Assembly (NCBI GenBank): GCA_910584155.1
Contig: CAJTYG010000002.1
Location: forward strand, 164,148-228,147
Direction: 5' to 3'
From: an uncultured Christensenella sp.
Lineage (GTDB): Bacteria; Bacillota; Clostridia; Christensenellales; CAG-917
DNA: 64,000 nucleotides
Part shown: positions 1 to 8,006 of the stretch, piece after piece
How the letters are laid out: each line of letters starts with the position of its first letter
How positions within the stretch are numbered: the stretch's first letter is position 1
Program-made: the position numbers and the translations under genes
The notes under the pieces: generated by a model
The model's database searches: none
The model's input: the letters and a program-made list of their open reading frames with translations, nothing else
What the model was told of the DNA's origin: nothing

Positions 1-2039
1 CGTGCCTTTGCCTCGGCTATGATCTTGTCGTTGTTCATTGCAGGCACTTCCTCATAGCGCACGAGGTGCATTTCAAACTTGCCTCTGCCCTGCGTCATCG
101 AGCGCAAATCAGTTGCGTAGCGGAACATTTCCGCCTGCGGCACTTCGGCAGTGATAATCTGCTTGCCGTTTGCCATATCCGTGCCGAGTATTCTGCCTCT
201 GCGCTTGTTCATATCGCCGAGTATATCACCGAGATATTCGTCGGGAACGGTTATCTTAGCTTCCATAATAGGCTCGAGAAAGCAAGGCGCTGCTGCTGCA
301 ATGCCGTCCGCATACGAAAGCTTTGCGGCTGTGACGAATGCGATTTCCTTGCTATCGACGGGGTGATACTTACCGTCGTACAGAGTGGCTTTGAGGTTGA
401 CCATAGGATATCCTGCGAGCACGCCGTGCTTGATAGCCTCACGCAAGCCCTTTTCGACTGCGGGGATAAACTGACGTGGCACTGCGCCGCCGACGACTGC
501 GTCGACAAACTCAAATATTCCGTCCTCGGCGCCCGGCTCGTATTTGATAAACACATCGCCGTACTGACCTGCGCCGCCCGATTGCTTCTTATGCTTGCCC
601 TCTGCCTGCGCCGTCTTTTTGATGGTCTCTCTGTATGCGACTCTCGGCTCCTGCCAAGTGATATCAATGCCGAGCTTTGCCTTTACACGCTTGCACATGA
701 TGTCAAGCTGTGCTTCGCCAAGACCGCTGATGAGCACGTCGCCTGTTTCGATGTTCTTTTCCACCTTGAAGGTAGCGTCCTCTTCCTGCATTTTGATGAG
801 ACCTTGAATTGCCTTTTCCTCATCCTTTGCCGCCTTGACAGCGTATGAGATGACGGGCGTTGGGAATTCTATCTTTTCAAACACAAGCTTGTTGCCGCTT
901 GCAGCGAGCGTATCGTTGGTGTTTGTATACACAAGCTTTGCCACTGCGCCGATATCGCCTGCGGACAGGCAGTCCACGGTTTCCTGCTTTTTGCCCTTGA
1001 GCACATAAAGCGCACCGACCTTCTCCTGCTTTTCCTGCGAGTTGTTTACAACGGAATCGCCGCTTGTAAGCTTGCCCTGAATGACCTTGAATATGAGCAG
1101 CTTGCCAACGTACGGGTCCACAACAGACTTGATGACCTGTGCGCTGAAGGGTGCGTTTGCGTCAACGCCGATTTCCTTTTCCTCATCGCCGACCATAGCT
1201 TTGATTTTATGTACTCTCGAGGGATCGGGCATCAGGTCGACTATCTTTTCCATAAGTCTTGCTACGCCCTTTGACGTGAGTGCGTTGCCTGCCATAAGAG
1301 GTATAAACACCTCGTCTGCGATAGCTACGTGCAAGCCCTTTTGAATTTCCTCATCGGTGAATTTTTCGCCGTCAAAGAATTTCATCATAAGCTCCTCGTC
1401 CGTCTCGGCGATCATTTCCATAAGCTTGCCGTTGTAATTGTCTATATCGCCCTGCATTGCGGCGGGAACGTCTATAGCCTTGCCCGCAAGGTCGTACGCC
1501 TTGCCGCTGAGCACGTCTACAGAACCGACCATTGCGCCGTTCTGCATGATGGGCAGCTCAACAGGCACGACCATATTGTATTTTGCCATAATGGCTTTAA
1601 CGGTGCCGTTGAAATCGGAATTGTCCTTGTCCACCGCATTGACAAATATAAATGCGGGCACCTTCTTTTCGTTGCAAAGGTCAAGAGCCTTTTCGGTGCC
1701 GACCGTAACAGAGCCGGACGCCGAAGTGACTACGACGGCGCTGTCTGCAGCCTGCAGTGCGGATTGCATCTCGCCCTCGAAATCGAAAAATCCGGGAACG
1801 TCAAGCAGGTTTATCTTTACGTCACGGTAAACGGCATAGCCGAGAGCCAAAGAAATTGAAATCTTACGTTTTATTTCTTCATCGTCATAGTCCATCGTAG
1901 ACGAACCGTCGTCTACTTTGCCAAGACGTGTTATGGTCTTTGCCTCAAACATTATTGCCTCGGCAAGAGACGTCTTGCCTTCGCCGGAGTGTCCGATAAG
2001 TGCTACGTTACGGATGGATTTTGTATCAAATACTTTCAT
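1..2039 (-). CDS. EF-G-like translational GTPase (partial, 3' end outside window)
   Basis: 679 codons are visible; the C-terminus lies beyond base 1. The N-terminus starts MKVFDTKSIRNVALIGHSGE, with the P-loop GHSGEGKTSL, and matches the second type of bacterial EF-G-like proteins (FusA2/EF-G2-like) rather than canonical EF-G. Domain order from the N-terminus is GTPase, beta-barrel domain II, then domains III-V, with the domain IV/V region (KYHPVDSKEIAF) still in the window. The G3 motif reads DVPGFFDF, so the catalytic His of canonical EF-G (DTPGH) is replaced by Phe, as is usual in this paralogue class. The G4 motif is NAVD instead of NKxD, which is unusual. The start has an AAGGGG ribosome site. 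The precise role is unknown; it could be a ribosome-associated factor rather than the main elongation factor. Confidence 0.9.
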   Translation of the reverse strand, partial: MKVFDTKSIRNVALIGHSGEGKTSLAEAIMFEAKTITRLGKVDDGSSTMDYDDEEIKRKISISLALGYAVYRDVKINLLDVPGFFDFEGEMQSALQAADSAVVVTSASGSVTVGTEKALDLCNEKKVPAFIFVNAVDKDNSDFNGTVKAIMAKYNMVVPVELPIMQNGAMVGSVDVLSGKAYDLAGKAIDVPAAMQGDIDNYNGKLMEMIAETDEELMMKFFDGEKFTDEEIQKGLHVAIADEVFIPLMAGNALTSKGVARLMEKIVDLMPDPSRVHKIKAMVGDEEKEIGVDANAPFSAQVIKSVVDPYVGKLLIFKVIQGKLTSGDSVVNNSQEKQEKVGALYVLKGKKQETVDCLSAGDIGAVAKLVYTNTNDTLAASGNKLVFEKIEFPTPVISYAVKAAKDEEKAIQGLIKMQEEDATFKVEKNIETGDVLISGLGEAQLDIMCKRVKAKLGIDITWQEPRVAYRETIKKTAQAEGKHKKQSGGAGQYGDVFIKYEPGAEDGIFEFVDAVVGGAVPRQFIPAVEKGLREAIKHGVLAGYPMVNLKATLYDGKYHPVDSKEIAFVTAAKLSYADGIAAAAPCFLEPIMEAKITVPDEYLGDILGDMNKRRGRILGTDMANGKQIITAEVPQAEMFRYATDLRSMTQGRGKFEMHLVRYEEVPAMNNDKIIAEAKA

Positions 2040-2069
2040 AAATAACCCCTTTTTGCAGTCGTTATTTCA

Positions 2070-2098
2070 ATTCTATAATATGTCGGATAAAATTTCAA
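2070..2098 (-). promoter_or_regulatory. Sigma-A promoter of the EF-G-like gene
   Basis: On the minus strand TTGAAA (2093-2098), a 17-bp spacer and TAGAAT (2070-2075) precede the EF-G-like start by about 30 bases. Predicted by eye only. Confidence 0.5.
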
Positions 2099-2346
2099 TA
2101 CCAAATTTTAAACATTTCGTATTTTTTTAGGCAAACAACGGTCTTTATTATATAAATTCCGTGCAATTTGCACTGTTTTTGCAGTTGTGCAAACAAAAAA
2201 ATATTGTTACGGCTTTTGTTTTCTGACGGAAAGCGGTTATTTTCAGCCGTTTTTAACGCTTTATTTTTAGTTTAATAAAGGCAGCAAGCAATTTACACGT
2301 CTGAGACAAATGAAAGGACAGCATAAGCATAGATGACCTTTTGCGG
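2099..2346. other. Intergenic region between divergent EF-G-like and murI genes
   Basis: About 250 bases without a credible gene. It is AT-rich with scattered GCA/TGC-containing words (2160-2200) that could form weak hairpins. I see no conserved RNA motif. A short minus-strand frame crosses it but overlaps murI and lacks coding character. Confidence 0.4.
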
Positions 2347-2359
2347 CATATAATGTCGT
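2347..2359 (+). promoter_or_regulatory. -10 box placed directly before the murI start
   Basis: TATAAT at 2349-2354 (CATATAAT if read from 2347) ends 5 bases before the murI ATG, and no Shine-Dalgarno is visible. No good -35 hexamer sits 16-18 bases upstream, so either the promoter is weak, or another sigma factor is used; the CATATAAT form resembles sporulation sigma-E -10 elements. A transcript from here would be leaderless. Confidence 0.35.
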
Positions 2360-3067
2360 ATGGCAGTTATTGGAGTTTACGACAGCGGCATAGGCGGTCT
2401 CACCACGGTAAAAAGGATATTGAACGAGTTTATAGGCAATGATATTTATTATTATTCGGACAATCTTCACCACCCGTTTGGCAATACCGACGAGGATAAG
2501 CTTAAGGTTGTCATCGAAAACGGAATAAAGCACGTGCGTGCGCACTCGGATACGGTAGTGCTTGCGTGCAACACTGCGTCGTCCGTCACTGACGATACCG
2601 ATGTCATAAAGCTGCTTCCGCCTATAAAGGAATATGCCCCCGACGCACAAAACACTCTCATTCTTGCAACGGCACGCACGCTTTCAAAGCTAAACGCACC
2701 GCCCGACTTCAAGGTAGCCGATACAAAAGAGCTTGCGACTCTCATAGAAATTCAGGCAAGCCTGAACTATCTAAAAGGCAGCCTCGATATGAGCGAGCTG
2801 CTGCCATACATAGCTATGCGTTTGCATACGTTTAAGGGCGTAAAACGAGTGATTTTGGGCTGTTCGCACTACCTGTTTTGCAAAGAGCAGATAACAAAAA
2901 TTTTGGGCGACGTGGAGTTTTGCGACGGCAACGACGACCTGTGCGAGGCACTTAAAAGCAACGTATACGCGCGCCCTCTCGAGGCGAGCAGGATAACCTA
3001 TGATTTTTCCGCTTTGAACGAGCAGAAAAAGTATGATAAAATTTTAAAAATTCTTATGTCAAAATAA
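2360..3067 (+). CDS. murI: Glutamate racemase (Asp/Glu racemase family)
   Basis: Cytoplasmic enzyme that interconverts L- and D-glutamate for peptidoglycan. The two catalytic cysteines sit in the expected motifs: LACNTASS near residue 73 and GCSHY near residue 174. The N-terminus has the family signature YDSGIGGLT at residues 7-15, and HHPFG replaces the usual RxPYG. At 235 residues it is shorter than typical MurI (260-270), mainly through a trimmed C-terminus. There is no ribosome site before the ATG; a -10-like TATAAT ends 5 bases upstream, so the message may be leaderless. It faces away from the EF-G-like gene and converges on gpr. An aspartate racemase is a less likely alternative because both cysteine motifs and the DSGIGG start favour MurI. 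Confidence 0.85.
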   Translation: MAVIGVYDSGIGGLTTVKRILNEFIGNDIYYYSDNLHHPFGNTDEDKLKVVIENGIKHVRAHSDTVVLACNTASSVTDDTDVIKLLPPIKEYAPDAQNTLILATARTLSKLNAPPDFKVADTKELATLIEIQASLNYLKGSLDMSELLPYIAMRLHTFKGVKRVILGCSHYLFCKEQITKILGDVEFCDGNDDLCEALKSNVYARPLEASRITYDFSALNEQKKYDKILKILMSK

Positions 3068-3091
3068 AAACAGTATATCTAAACGGATATT

Positions 3092-3952
3092 TTATGCAAA
3101 CGCTTTGTTGAGCGCAGTGGCAATCACGCCTGCCGACGCAGACACAAGATAGTCTATTTCCTTTGGGGCCACAACCAAGCTAGACAGGTTTTTTTCTGCC
3201 ATCTCCGCCCTCAACCTGAACTCGTCTATATCATATCCGCCCGCAGTACAGTATTCCTTTACAAAGCTATATATCGCCGTGCGCATGGACAGCATCATGG
3301 GCACGCCTATAGCTATCACGGGCACGCCCAAAACCGATTTATCTATCCGCTGCTTATCCTGCCCTACACCGCCTCCCGGCGCTATGCCTGCCGTGGACAG
3401 TTGAAACGACGTGCCGAGCCTCGCCACACTGCCCGTTGCGAGGCTGTCTATCACTATAACCGCACAGGGCTTCACCTTGTCTGTAACTGCGCTTGCGATA
3501 TCGGCAGACTGCATTCCCGTCGTTCCAAGCACGCCTGTCGTCATTGCATACACGCACTGCTTTGTAAAGGATACGGGATATTCATTTGTGACCTCTATAC
3601 CCTCTACGGTTTTATCGCCGAGCGCATCCGCTATCACTCCGCCGTTGCCAAGCCCTATCACAAGCACGGGCGTGGTTTTTCTCACCGTGCCTATAAGCCC
3701 CATGACCGCCGTAGAAATGTATGTCGAAAGCGCCTTCAAGCCCCTTTCGCTATCATAAATGCTGCGGGGGCAATCGAAGGTGATGTATACGCCCCGTTCT
3801 CTGCCAACCTGCTTTGCAAGCTCCACGCTTTTTAAGTTCAGATAGTGCTGCACTATGCCGTGCGACAGCTCCGTGCGTTTTGTCAGCTCGCCAAGTCCGT
3901 TAGCCTCCGCCGCCTCTACGGCTAAATCGGATATAAAATCATCGGTTTTCAT
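3092..3952 (-). CDS. gpr: Germination protease Gpr (A25 peptidase)
   Basis: Endoprotease that degrades small acid-soluble spore proteins during germination; it is made in the forespore as a zymogen. Recognised from the N-terminal SDLAVEA motif near residues 9-15, the GLGNGGVIADALG segment near 100, GVLGTTGMQSADI near 139, the AVIVIDSLATGSVARLG block (with the conserved Asp) and APGGGVGQDKQRIDKSVLGV followed by IAIGVPMML. At 286 residues it is shorter than Bacillus Gpr (about 370), as in many Clostridia. It lies divergently beside rpsT, a common Firmicute arrangement. The start has no Shine-Dalgarno; a sigma-F/G-like promoter ends 5 bases upstream. Its presence is the best evidence in the window that the organism forms spores. 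Confidence 0.92.
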   Translation of the reverse strand: MKTDDFISDLAVEAAEANGLGELTKRTELSHGIVQHYLNLKSVELAKQVGRERGVYITFDCPRSIYDSERGLKALSTYISTAVMGLIGTVRKTTPVLVIGLGNGGVIADALGDKTVEGIEVTNEYPVSFTKQCVYAMTTGVLGTTGMQSADIASAVTDKVKPCAVIVIDSLATGSVARLGTSFQLSTAGIAPGGGVGQDKQRIDKSVLGVPVIAIGVPMMLSMRTAIYSFVKEYCTAGGYDIDEFRLRAEMAEKNLSSLVVAPKEIDYLVSASAGVIATALNKAFA

Positions 3953-3957
3953 ACGTT

Positions 3958-3986
3958 TATTATGTATAATAGTAAAAAATCAATGC
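3958..3986 (-). promoter_or_regulatory. Candidate forespore (sigma-F/G-type) promoter of gpr
   Basis: On the minus strand GCATT (3982-3986), a 17-base spacer and CATAATA (3958-3964) resemble the sigma-G consensus (GHATR ... CATnnTA). The -10 ends only 5 bases before the gpr ATG, so initiation would fall on or next to the start codon. This is by inspection and consistent with Gpr being a forespore protein. Confidence 0.45.
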
Positions 3987-3994
3987 AAAAACGG

Positions 3995-4023
3995 TTGCAA
4001 CTTATTTGCGGTTGTGTTAAGAT
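3995..4023 (+). promoter_or_regulatory. Sigma-A promoter of rpsT
   Basis: TTGCAA (3995-4000), 17-bp spacer, TAAGAT (4018-4023), about 40 bases before the rpsT start. Confidence 0.5.
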
Positions 4024-4062
4024 ATCAAAGATATTTATTGTACAAGGTACGAGGAGAAAAAT

Positions 4063-4335
4063 ATGCCAAATATTAAGTCAGCAAAAAAGAGAGTTATCAC
4101 CTCTGAAAAGAGAAACGAAATCAACACCGCCAAAAGGTCACGTGTCAAAACAGCTATAAAGAAATTTAACGCAGCTATCGACGCAAACGACGTCGCACTT
4201 GCCGAAAAGCTTTTGCCTGAGACTATGTCGGTCATTGATTGCGCTATGAAGGATGGCATCTTCAAGGCAAACACCGCCGCAAGAAAGAAAGCCACCATCT
4301 GCCGTTCTCTCGACAAAATCAAAGCAGCAAAATAA
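4063..4335 (+). CDS. rpsT: 30S ribosomal protein S20
   Basis: Primary 16S rRNA-binding protein of the small subunit. The 90-residue, lysine- and alanine-rich sequence starts MPNIKSAKKRVITSEKRNE and keeps the family pattern of basic helices with the C-terminal KANTAARKKATICRSLDK block. Length is typical. A GAGGAG ribosome site precedes the ATG and a strong hairpin terminator follows. It is a single-gene transcript divergent from gpr. Confidence 0.97.
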   Translation: MPNIKSAKKRVITSEKRNEINTAKRSRVKTAIKKFNAAIDANDVALAEKLLPETMSVIDCAMKDGIFKANTAARKKATICRSLDKIKAAK

Positions 4336-4358
4336 GTGATAATATAAATTAAATTTAA

Positions 4359-4385
4359 AAGGCTGTCTATGCACAGCCTTTTTTT
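4359..4385 (+). terminator. Intrinsic terminator of rpsT
   Basis: Stem AAGGCTGT/ACAGCCTT (GGCTGT 4361-4366 with ACAGCC 4373-4378) followed by a T run. Confidence 0.85.
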
Positions 4386-4397
4386 CGTTATAAAAAT

Positions 4398-4949
4398 TTA
4401 TTTGTCCTGCGGATTATATCTTGTATAGCGTATATCTATCCCCTTTTCTTTGAGCATATTTTCTACAAGCTCCGTATCGCTGTCGTTTGCGCCTACCCAA
4501 CACCGCTTTTTGCCGTTTTTTCCGTACAAAGTGATAGAATTGTACATCGTTTCATTTTTTAAAACCATAGCATAGGCGAAGTCGCCGTAATCGAAGCTTT
4601 CAGTTTTAATAAAAAATCGATACACCGTCACTCCGTCCTGAGTGAATCGTATCTGCGCAAAGCTTAAAATACTGTAGCTTATCATCAAAATCACTGCAAC
4701 GCACAGCGTCAAAGCATATAGTGCAATATTACGAATTAAAAGGTTTATCACAAAAAATATTATTGCACAAAAAAGCACCTCACAGCCAAACGCTATGCTT
4801 GTTTTAAAATCGCCTTCTATCTTAAAATCGTTTGGCTCTTTAGGCTTAGGCGACCTTTTATTTGCGCAAAAGCGAACGATTTTGTATGTCATAACAATAA
4901 GCGCATACAGCATTGTTACAGACAGTAATGTGAACGCCGCTATCGTCAT
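4398..4949 (-). CDS. Small membrane protein with C-terminal PH-like domain (unknown)
   Basis: 183 residues. Three hydrophobic segments are visible: residues 1-27 (likely a membrane anchor) and a pair spanning about 50-95. The C-terminal half (about 95-183) is soluble and contains alternating hydrophobic strands such as GVTVYRFFIKTESFDYGDF, which suggests a PH-like fold. I do not recognise a named family with confidence. The start follows a run of eight G residues with AGAGGG that serves as the ribosome site, 15 bases after the subtilase stop, so the two genes form an operon and this protein may assist the protease. The poly-G tract in the translation-initiation region is a possible slippage site. 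Confidence 0.6.
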   Translation of the reverse strand: MTIAAFTLLSVTMLYALIVMTYKIVRFCANKRSPKPKEPNDFKIEGDFKTSIAFGCEVLFCAIIFFVINLLIRNIALYALTLCVAVILMISYSILSFAQIRFTQDGVTVYRFFIKTESFDYGDFAYAMVLKNETMYNSITLYGKNGKKRCWVGANDSDTELVENMLKEKGIDIRYTRYNPQDK

Positions 4950-4964
4950 TGTTTCCCCCCCCTC

Positions 4965-6833
4965 TCAATGCGAGCGATTTTTGTGTTTTGACAAATGCTT
5001 TGCCAAAACCGTGATAACTACCGTAAGCACAACAATAGCCAAAGCCGTTGCCACTACGATGGAAATGACATTGAGCACCGTCCTGCGATGAGTCTCTTCC
5101 GTCGGTTGCATAACCGTCAAAACCATTTCCTCGCTTGAAAAATTGTCTATCTTAAATTTTATTTTATAATCGCCGTTTCCCTGAGGAATGAAATCAAAGG
5201 ACGGTCCCACGTGCAGCATCACATCGTTGACATACCATTTTACGGAAACAGCTTCGTCTGCGGACAAATTTTGCAAGCCGTCTATCTGCACATGATATGG
5301 CTTGCCTATCTCAAGCCCATTATTTAAAACCTTCTTGCCGCCCTCATCAAATGCTGATAGCTTCATGGACGAAACGTATTCGCCCGTCACTTTCGCATAA
5401 TCTACGGTAATATTGACGGAGCTTGCAAGAGTAAAGCTCTCGCCCGATTCGTTGTGATAGTCCCAAACAGCGTCGATTTTTGTCGATCCGACCTTATTTT
5501 TGGGCGTATATTCTATATTGAAGCCGCTGCCTATGAGCTCGTCGCCTATAAACCAACGCACGCTGCCTTTCCCTCTATACGTATTTGGCAGCACATTCAA
5601 TTTGAGCTCGACGGGCTTTATTGAGCCTAATCTTTGCAATGAGAGAGATTCGTCAAATACGATAGAAGCTTCTGCCGACGTCACGCCGACCAAAGCATTG
5701 ATATCAAATATCTTATGCTCGTCGCCGCCCTTTTTCAACGTATCCGTAAAAGCGTTGCGTACAAGCTCTGCAATCTCCTGCGGACTTTTGTGCTTTGCGC
5801 TATCGCCCGCAATCGCAGCATGCTTCATCGTGACAAGCGCAGTGCCGAACGCCACTACAGGCGACGCCATGCTTGTGCCCGACAGCATCTTATATTTGTC
5901 GAAATCGTAAGTTTTATTGCTTGTATCATTGCCTGCCTTCGCACTGTAAATTGCGTCACCGGGTGCGCAAAGGTCATAGTAAGTGCCGAAATTTGACGAG
6001 TCGCTCAGCTTAAGCTCGGTTTCCCCGCTTCTCTTCTGCCGATAATTCATCACTCCGATTACGTTTGAGAGCGCAGCGGGATAGCGCTTCACGTTGCGCC
6101 AATCATTGCCTGCGGCAGCGACAAGCACCGTCTTTTCATGCATAGAGGAATATTTTATATCTGCGAAGCTCTCCTGCTCGGAGGACAGCGACAAATTTAC
6201 CGCACTCGCACCCTTTGAAATGGCAAATTCGATAGCTTTCTTTACACTGCTGCCTGTAAAATTTTTTCCGCTTGAAGCTTTTATCGGCAGAATTTTGATG
6301 TATTGCTCGAGGTCGAGACTGTGTATCAGCGTAGCTATTATCCCGCATACGTGAGTTCCGTGCTTGTCGGACGCATCGTCGACGACGTTGCTGTCGCTAT
6401 ATCCCGACGCCGTGTTTTTCACAATGGGGTTGCCAAGCGTGTCACGCAGTATAACGTCATATTTTCCAATGCCGTTTTCATCGACCTCGCCTTCGGAATA
6501 AACGCCGTTATCACCGTACTTTCCCGTAAACAGCTCGTGCGTAAGGTCTATACCGCTGTCGATGACGGCAACTATGATCGGGTGCTTCTTTAGATACTCA
6601 AAATCGTATGCTTCGTCCGCTTTCCAGCTTGCGACCGTGCGCTTCAGAGTGCTCAGTCCAAGGTAGTCGTCGCCTGCCCACCAATCAAGTCCGTTGCCCG
6701 TCACATCCGTGACGTAATCGACCGGCAAAATAGCATTTGCAATGTCGGTCGGGCAAAACAGAATTGAAGACAGTATCAGCACAAAGGCAAACATCAATAC
6801 GAAATTTGCCTGTGTCCTGCGCACTTTGGTCAT
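4965..6833 (-). CDS. Membrane-anchored subtilisin-like serine protease (S8)
   Basis: Extracellular serine protease. The catalytic triad is complete: Asp in VIAVIDSGIDLTH (about residue 92), His in DKHGTHVCGI (about 158) and Ser in LSGTSMASPVV (about 330). The N-terminus is a signal peptide or anchor (hydrophobic residues 11-28), and a C-terminal transmembrane helix (NVISIVVATALAIVVLTVV) with a short basic tail holds it on the outer face of the membrane. Between them are two Ig-like beta-rich segments. The open frame extends 23 codons upstream, but the ATG at 6833 has a GAGGTG ribosome site 5 bases away, giving 622 residues. It is followed by a small membrane protein in the same operon. The substrate is unknown. 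Confidence 0.9.
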   Translation of the reverse strand: MTKVRRTQANFVLMFAFVLILSSILFCPTDIANAILPVDYVTDVTGNGLDWWAGDDYLGLSTLKRTVASWKADEAYDFEYLKKHPIIVAVIDSGIDLTHELFTGKYGDNGVYSEGEVDENGIGKYDVILRDTLGNPIVKNTASGYSDSNVVDDASDKHGTHVCGIIATLIHSLDLEQYIKILPIKASSGKNFTGSSVKKAIEFAISKGASAVNLSLSSEQESFADIKYSSMHEKTVLVAAAGNDWRNVKRYPAALSNVIGVMNYRQKRSGETELKLSDSSNFGTYYDLCAPGDAIYSAKAGNDTSNKTYDFDKYKMLSGTSMASPVVAFGTALVTMKHAAIAGDSAKHKSPQEIAELVRNAFTDTLKKGGDEHKIFDINALVGVTSAEASIVFDESLSLQRLGSIKPVELKLNVLPNTYRGKGSVRWFIGDELIGSGFNIEYTPKNKVGSTKIDAVWDYHNESGESFTLASSVNITVDYAKVTGEYVSSMKLSAFDEGGKKVLNNGLEIGKPYHVQIDGLQNLSADEAVSVKWYVNDVMLHVGPSFDFIPQGNGDYKIKFKIDNFSSEEMVLTVMQPTEETHRRTVLNVISIVVATALAIVVLTVVITVLAKHLSKHKNRSH

Positions 6834-6966
6834 ACGCACCTCATTTATAGTCATATAATAAATTATAATATATGATATATTATTTGTACATATATTTTGC
6901 AAATCTTAACTAAATCTTGACTAAAATTTGACAAAAATCGTTATTCTAAACGAATGAATTATAAAA

Positions 6967-6992
6967 AATAATCTCGCCGCAGCGAGATTATT
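6967..6992 (-). terminator. Terminator of the alpha-CTD/WG gene
   Basis: Perfect 11-bp stem (6967-6977 with 6982-6992, loop CGCA); on the minus strand it is followed by TTTTTATA. It could also stop plus-strand transcription weakly. Confidence 0.8.
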
Positions 6993-7023
6993 TACACATT
7001 TTTTGCTCTTTTTATGTCCGAAA

Positions 7024-7908
7024 TCAGATCCAAGTAAGCTTGCCGTCTTTTGTGACAGTAGCCCACTTCCCGTCCTTTTTGACCTTTGCTTCTCCGTCCT
7101 CAAAGGGTGTGCCTGCAGAATATTCGAAGGCGATCACCACTTCGTTATTTTTGTTGATATAGCCGCACTTTTCGCCCTTTGCCACCATTGCAAGCCCTTC
7201 CGAAAAGCTCATCGCAATATCATAGTCAAGCGGGATCACGACGTTGTTTTCGCTGTCGATATATCCGCACTTGCCGTCTATTTCCACAGAGGCAAGCCCC
7301 TCTTTAAAGCAAAACACCTCGTCGTACATTGCGGGTATGACGGTTTTAAAGCCGTCGCTGAAGCCCCACTTGCCGCCCTTCATTATTTTACGCCAATTAT
7401 CCACCGAAAGAGGCTCGGTCAATTTTTCCTGTCTTTGCGTACGCTGCGGCGGCTGCTGTTGAGGCTTATTCTTTTCCGCCCGTCTGTCTGCAAGCCCGAA
7501 TTTTGACGAGCGCTGCTCCTGCTTATCTAAGGCAGGCGCACTCCTTTGCGGCTTCTGAGAATTTGGGGCGCCGTCCTTTTGCTCGATTTGCTTTAATTGC
7601 TGAGAGGGCTTTTGAGGTTCCGCCCTCAATGCCATATCCACCTTGCGCAAGGCGTCCTTTATCTCAAAAAGCATTTTTTTGTTGAAGCCCTGCACCTTGT
7701 ACATATCCTTGTCTGTGCGCTTGATAAGATCGCCCGCAGTAGCTATCCTGCCTTTTGCAAGCAGCTCGCAGGTGGTCTCGCTTATGCCAAGCTCCGCAAG
7801 CGTATATGCAAGCTGCTCGGCGGTATATAAAGTATCCGCAGCGGCGTCCTGCGACTGCGTTTGCGGCTTTTTATTTTTGTTGCGATAATAAAATTTTTTG
7901 TTTGCCAT
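7024..7908 (-). CDS. Protein with RNA polymerase alpha-CTD-like domain and WG repeats
   Basis: 294 residues. After a basic N-terminus (MANKKFYYRNKNKK), residues about 25-95 (LAYTLAELGISETTCELLAK, then DLIKRTDKDMYKVQGFNKKM) resemble the helix-hairpin-helix C-terminal domain of RNA polymerase alpha subunit. A Gln/Pro/Lys-rich linker (about 95-170) follows, then four WG-type beta repeats (GGKWGFSD, DGKCGYID, GEKCGYINK, DGKWATVTK) to the end. No signal peptide or membrane segment is visible, so it is probably cytoplasmic. The alpha-CTD-like fold binds DNA or protein partners; WG repeats are usually interaction modules. The combined function is unknown. AAAGGA ribosome site, promoter at 7925-7953 and a hairpin terminator make it a one-gene unit. 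Confidence 0.75.
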   Translation of the reverse strand: MANKKFYYRNKNKKPQTQSQDAAADTLYTAEQLAYTLAELGISETTCELLAKGRIATAGDLIKRTDKDMYKVQGFNKKMLFEIKDALRKVDMALRAEPQKPSQQLKQIEQKDGAPNSQKPQRSAPALDKQEQRSSKFGLADRRAEKNKPQQQPPQRTQRQEKLTEPLSVDNWRKIMKGGKWGFSDGFKTVIPAMYDEVFCFKEGLASVEIDGKCGYIDSENNVVIPLDYDIAMSFSEGLAMVAKGEKCGYINKNNEVVIAFEYSAGTPFEDGEAKVKKDGKWATVTKDGKLTWI

Positions 7909-7924
7909 AAATGTCCTTTGCTAT

Positions 7925-7953
7925 ATCTTAGCATATTTATTATACTATTTCAA
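7925..7953 (-). promoter_or_regulatory. Promoter of the alpha-CTD/WG gene
   Basis: TTGAAA (7948-7953), 17-bp spacer, TAAGAT (7925-7930) on the minus strand, followed by an AAAGGA ribosome site. Confidence 0.55.
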
Positions 7954-7971
7954 GTAATAAACCTATCAAAG

Positions 7972-8000
7972 TTGACTTTTGACTGCGCGGAAGTTATACT
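7972..8000 (+). promoter_or_regulatory. Promoter abutting the start of the gene at 8007
   Basis: TTGACT (7972-7977), exactly 17 bp, TATACT (7995-8000). The -10 ends 6 bases before the ATG, so the predicted transcription start coincides with the A of the start codon; a leaderless mRNA is implied. Confidence 0.65.
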
Positions 8001-8006
8001 GTATTT

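Noticed and set aside
66..848. 260-codon plus-strand frame at the left end
   Set aside because: Antisense shadow of the EF-G-like gene, which has full family similarity on the minus strand.
2267..2650. 127-codon minus-strand frame opposite murI
   Set aside because: Overlaps murI, which has both catalytic cysteine motifs; the antisense frame has no recognisable features.
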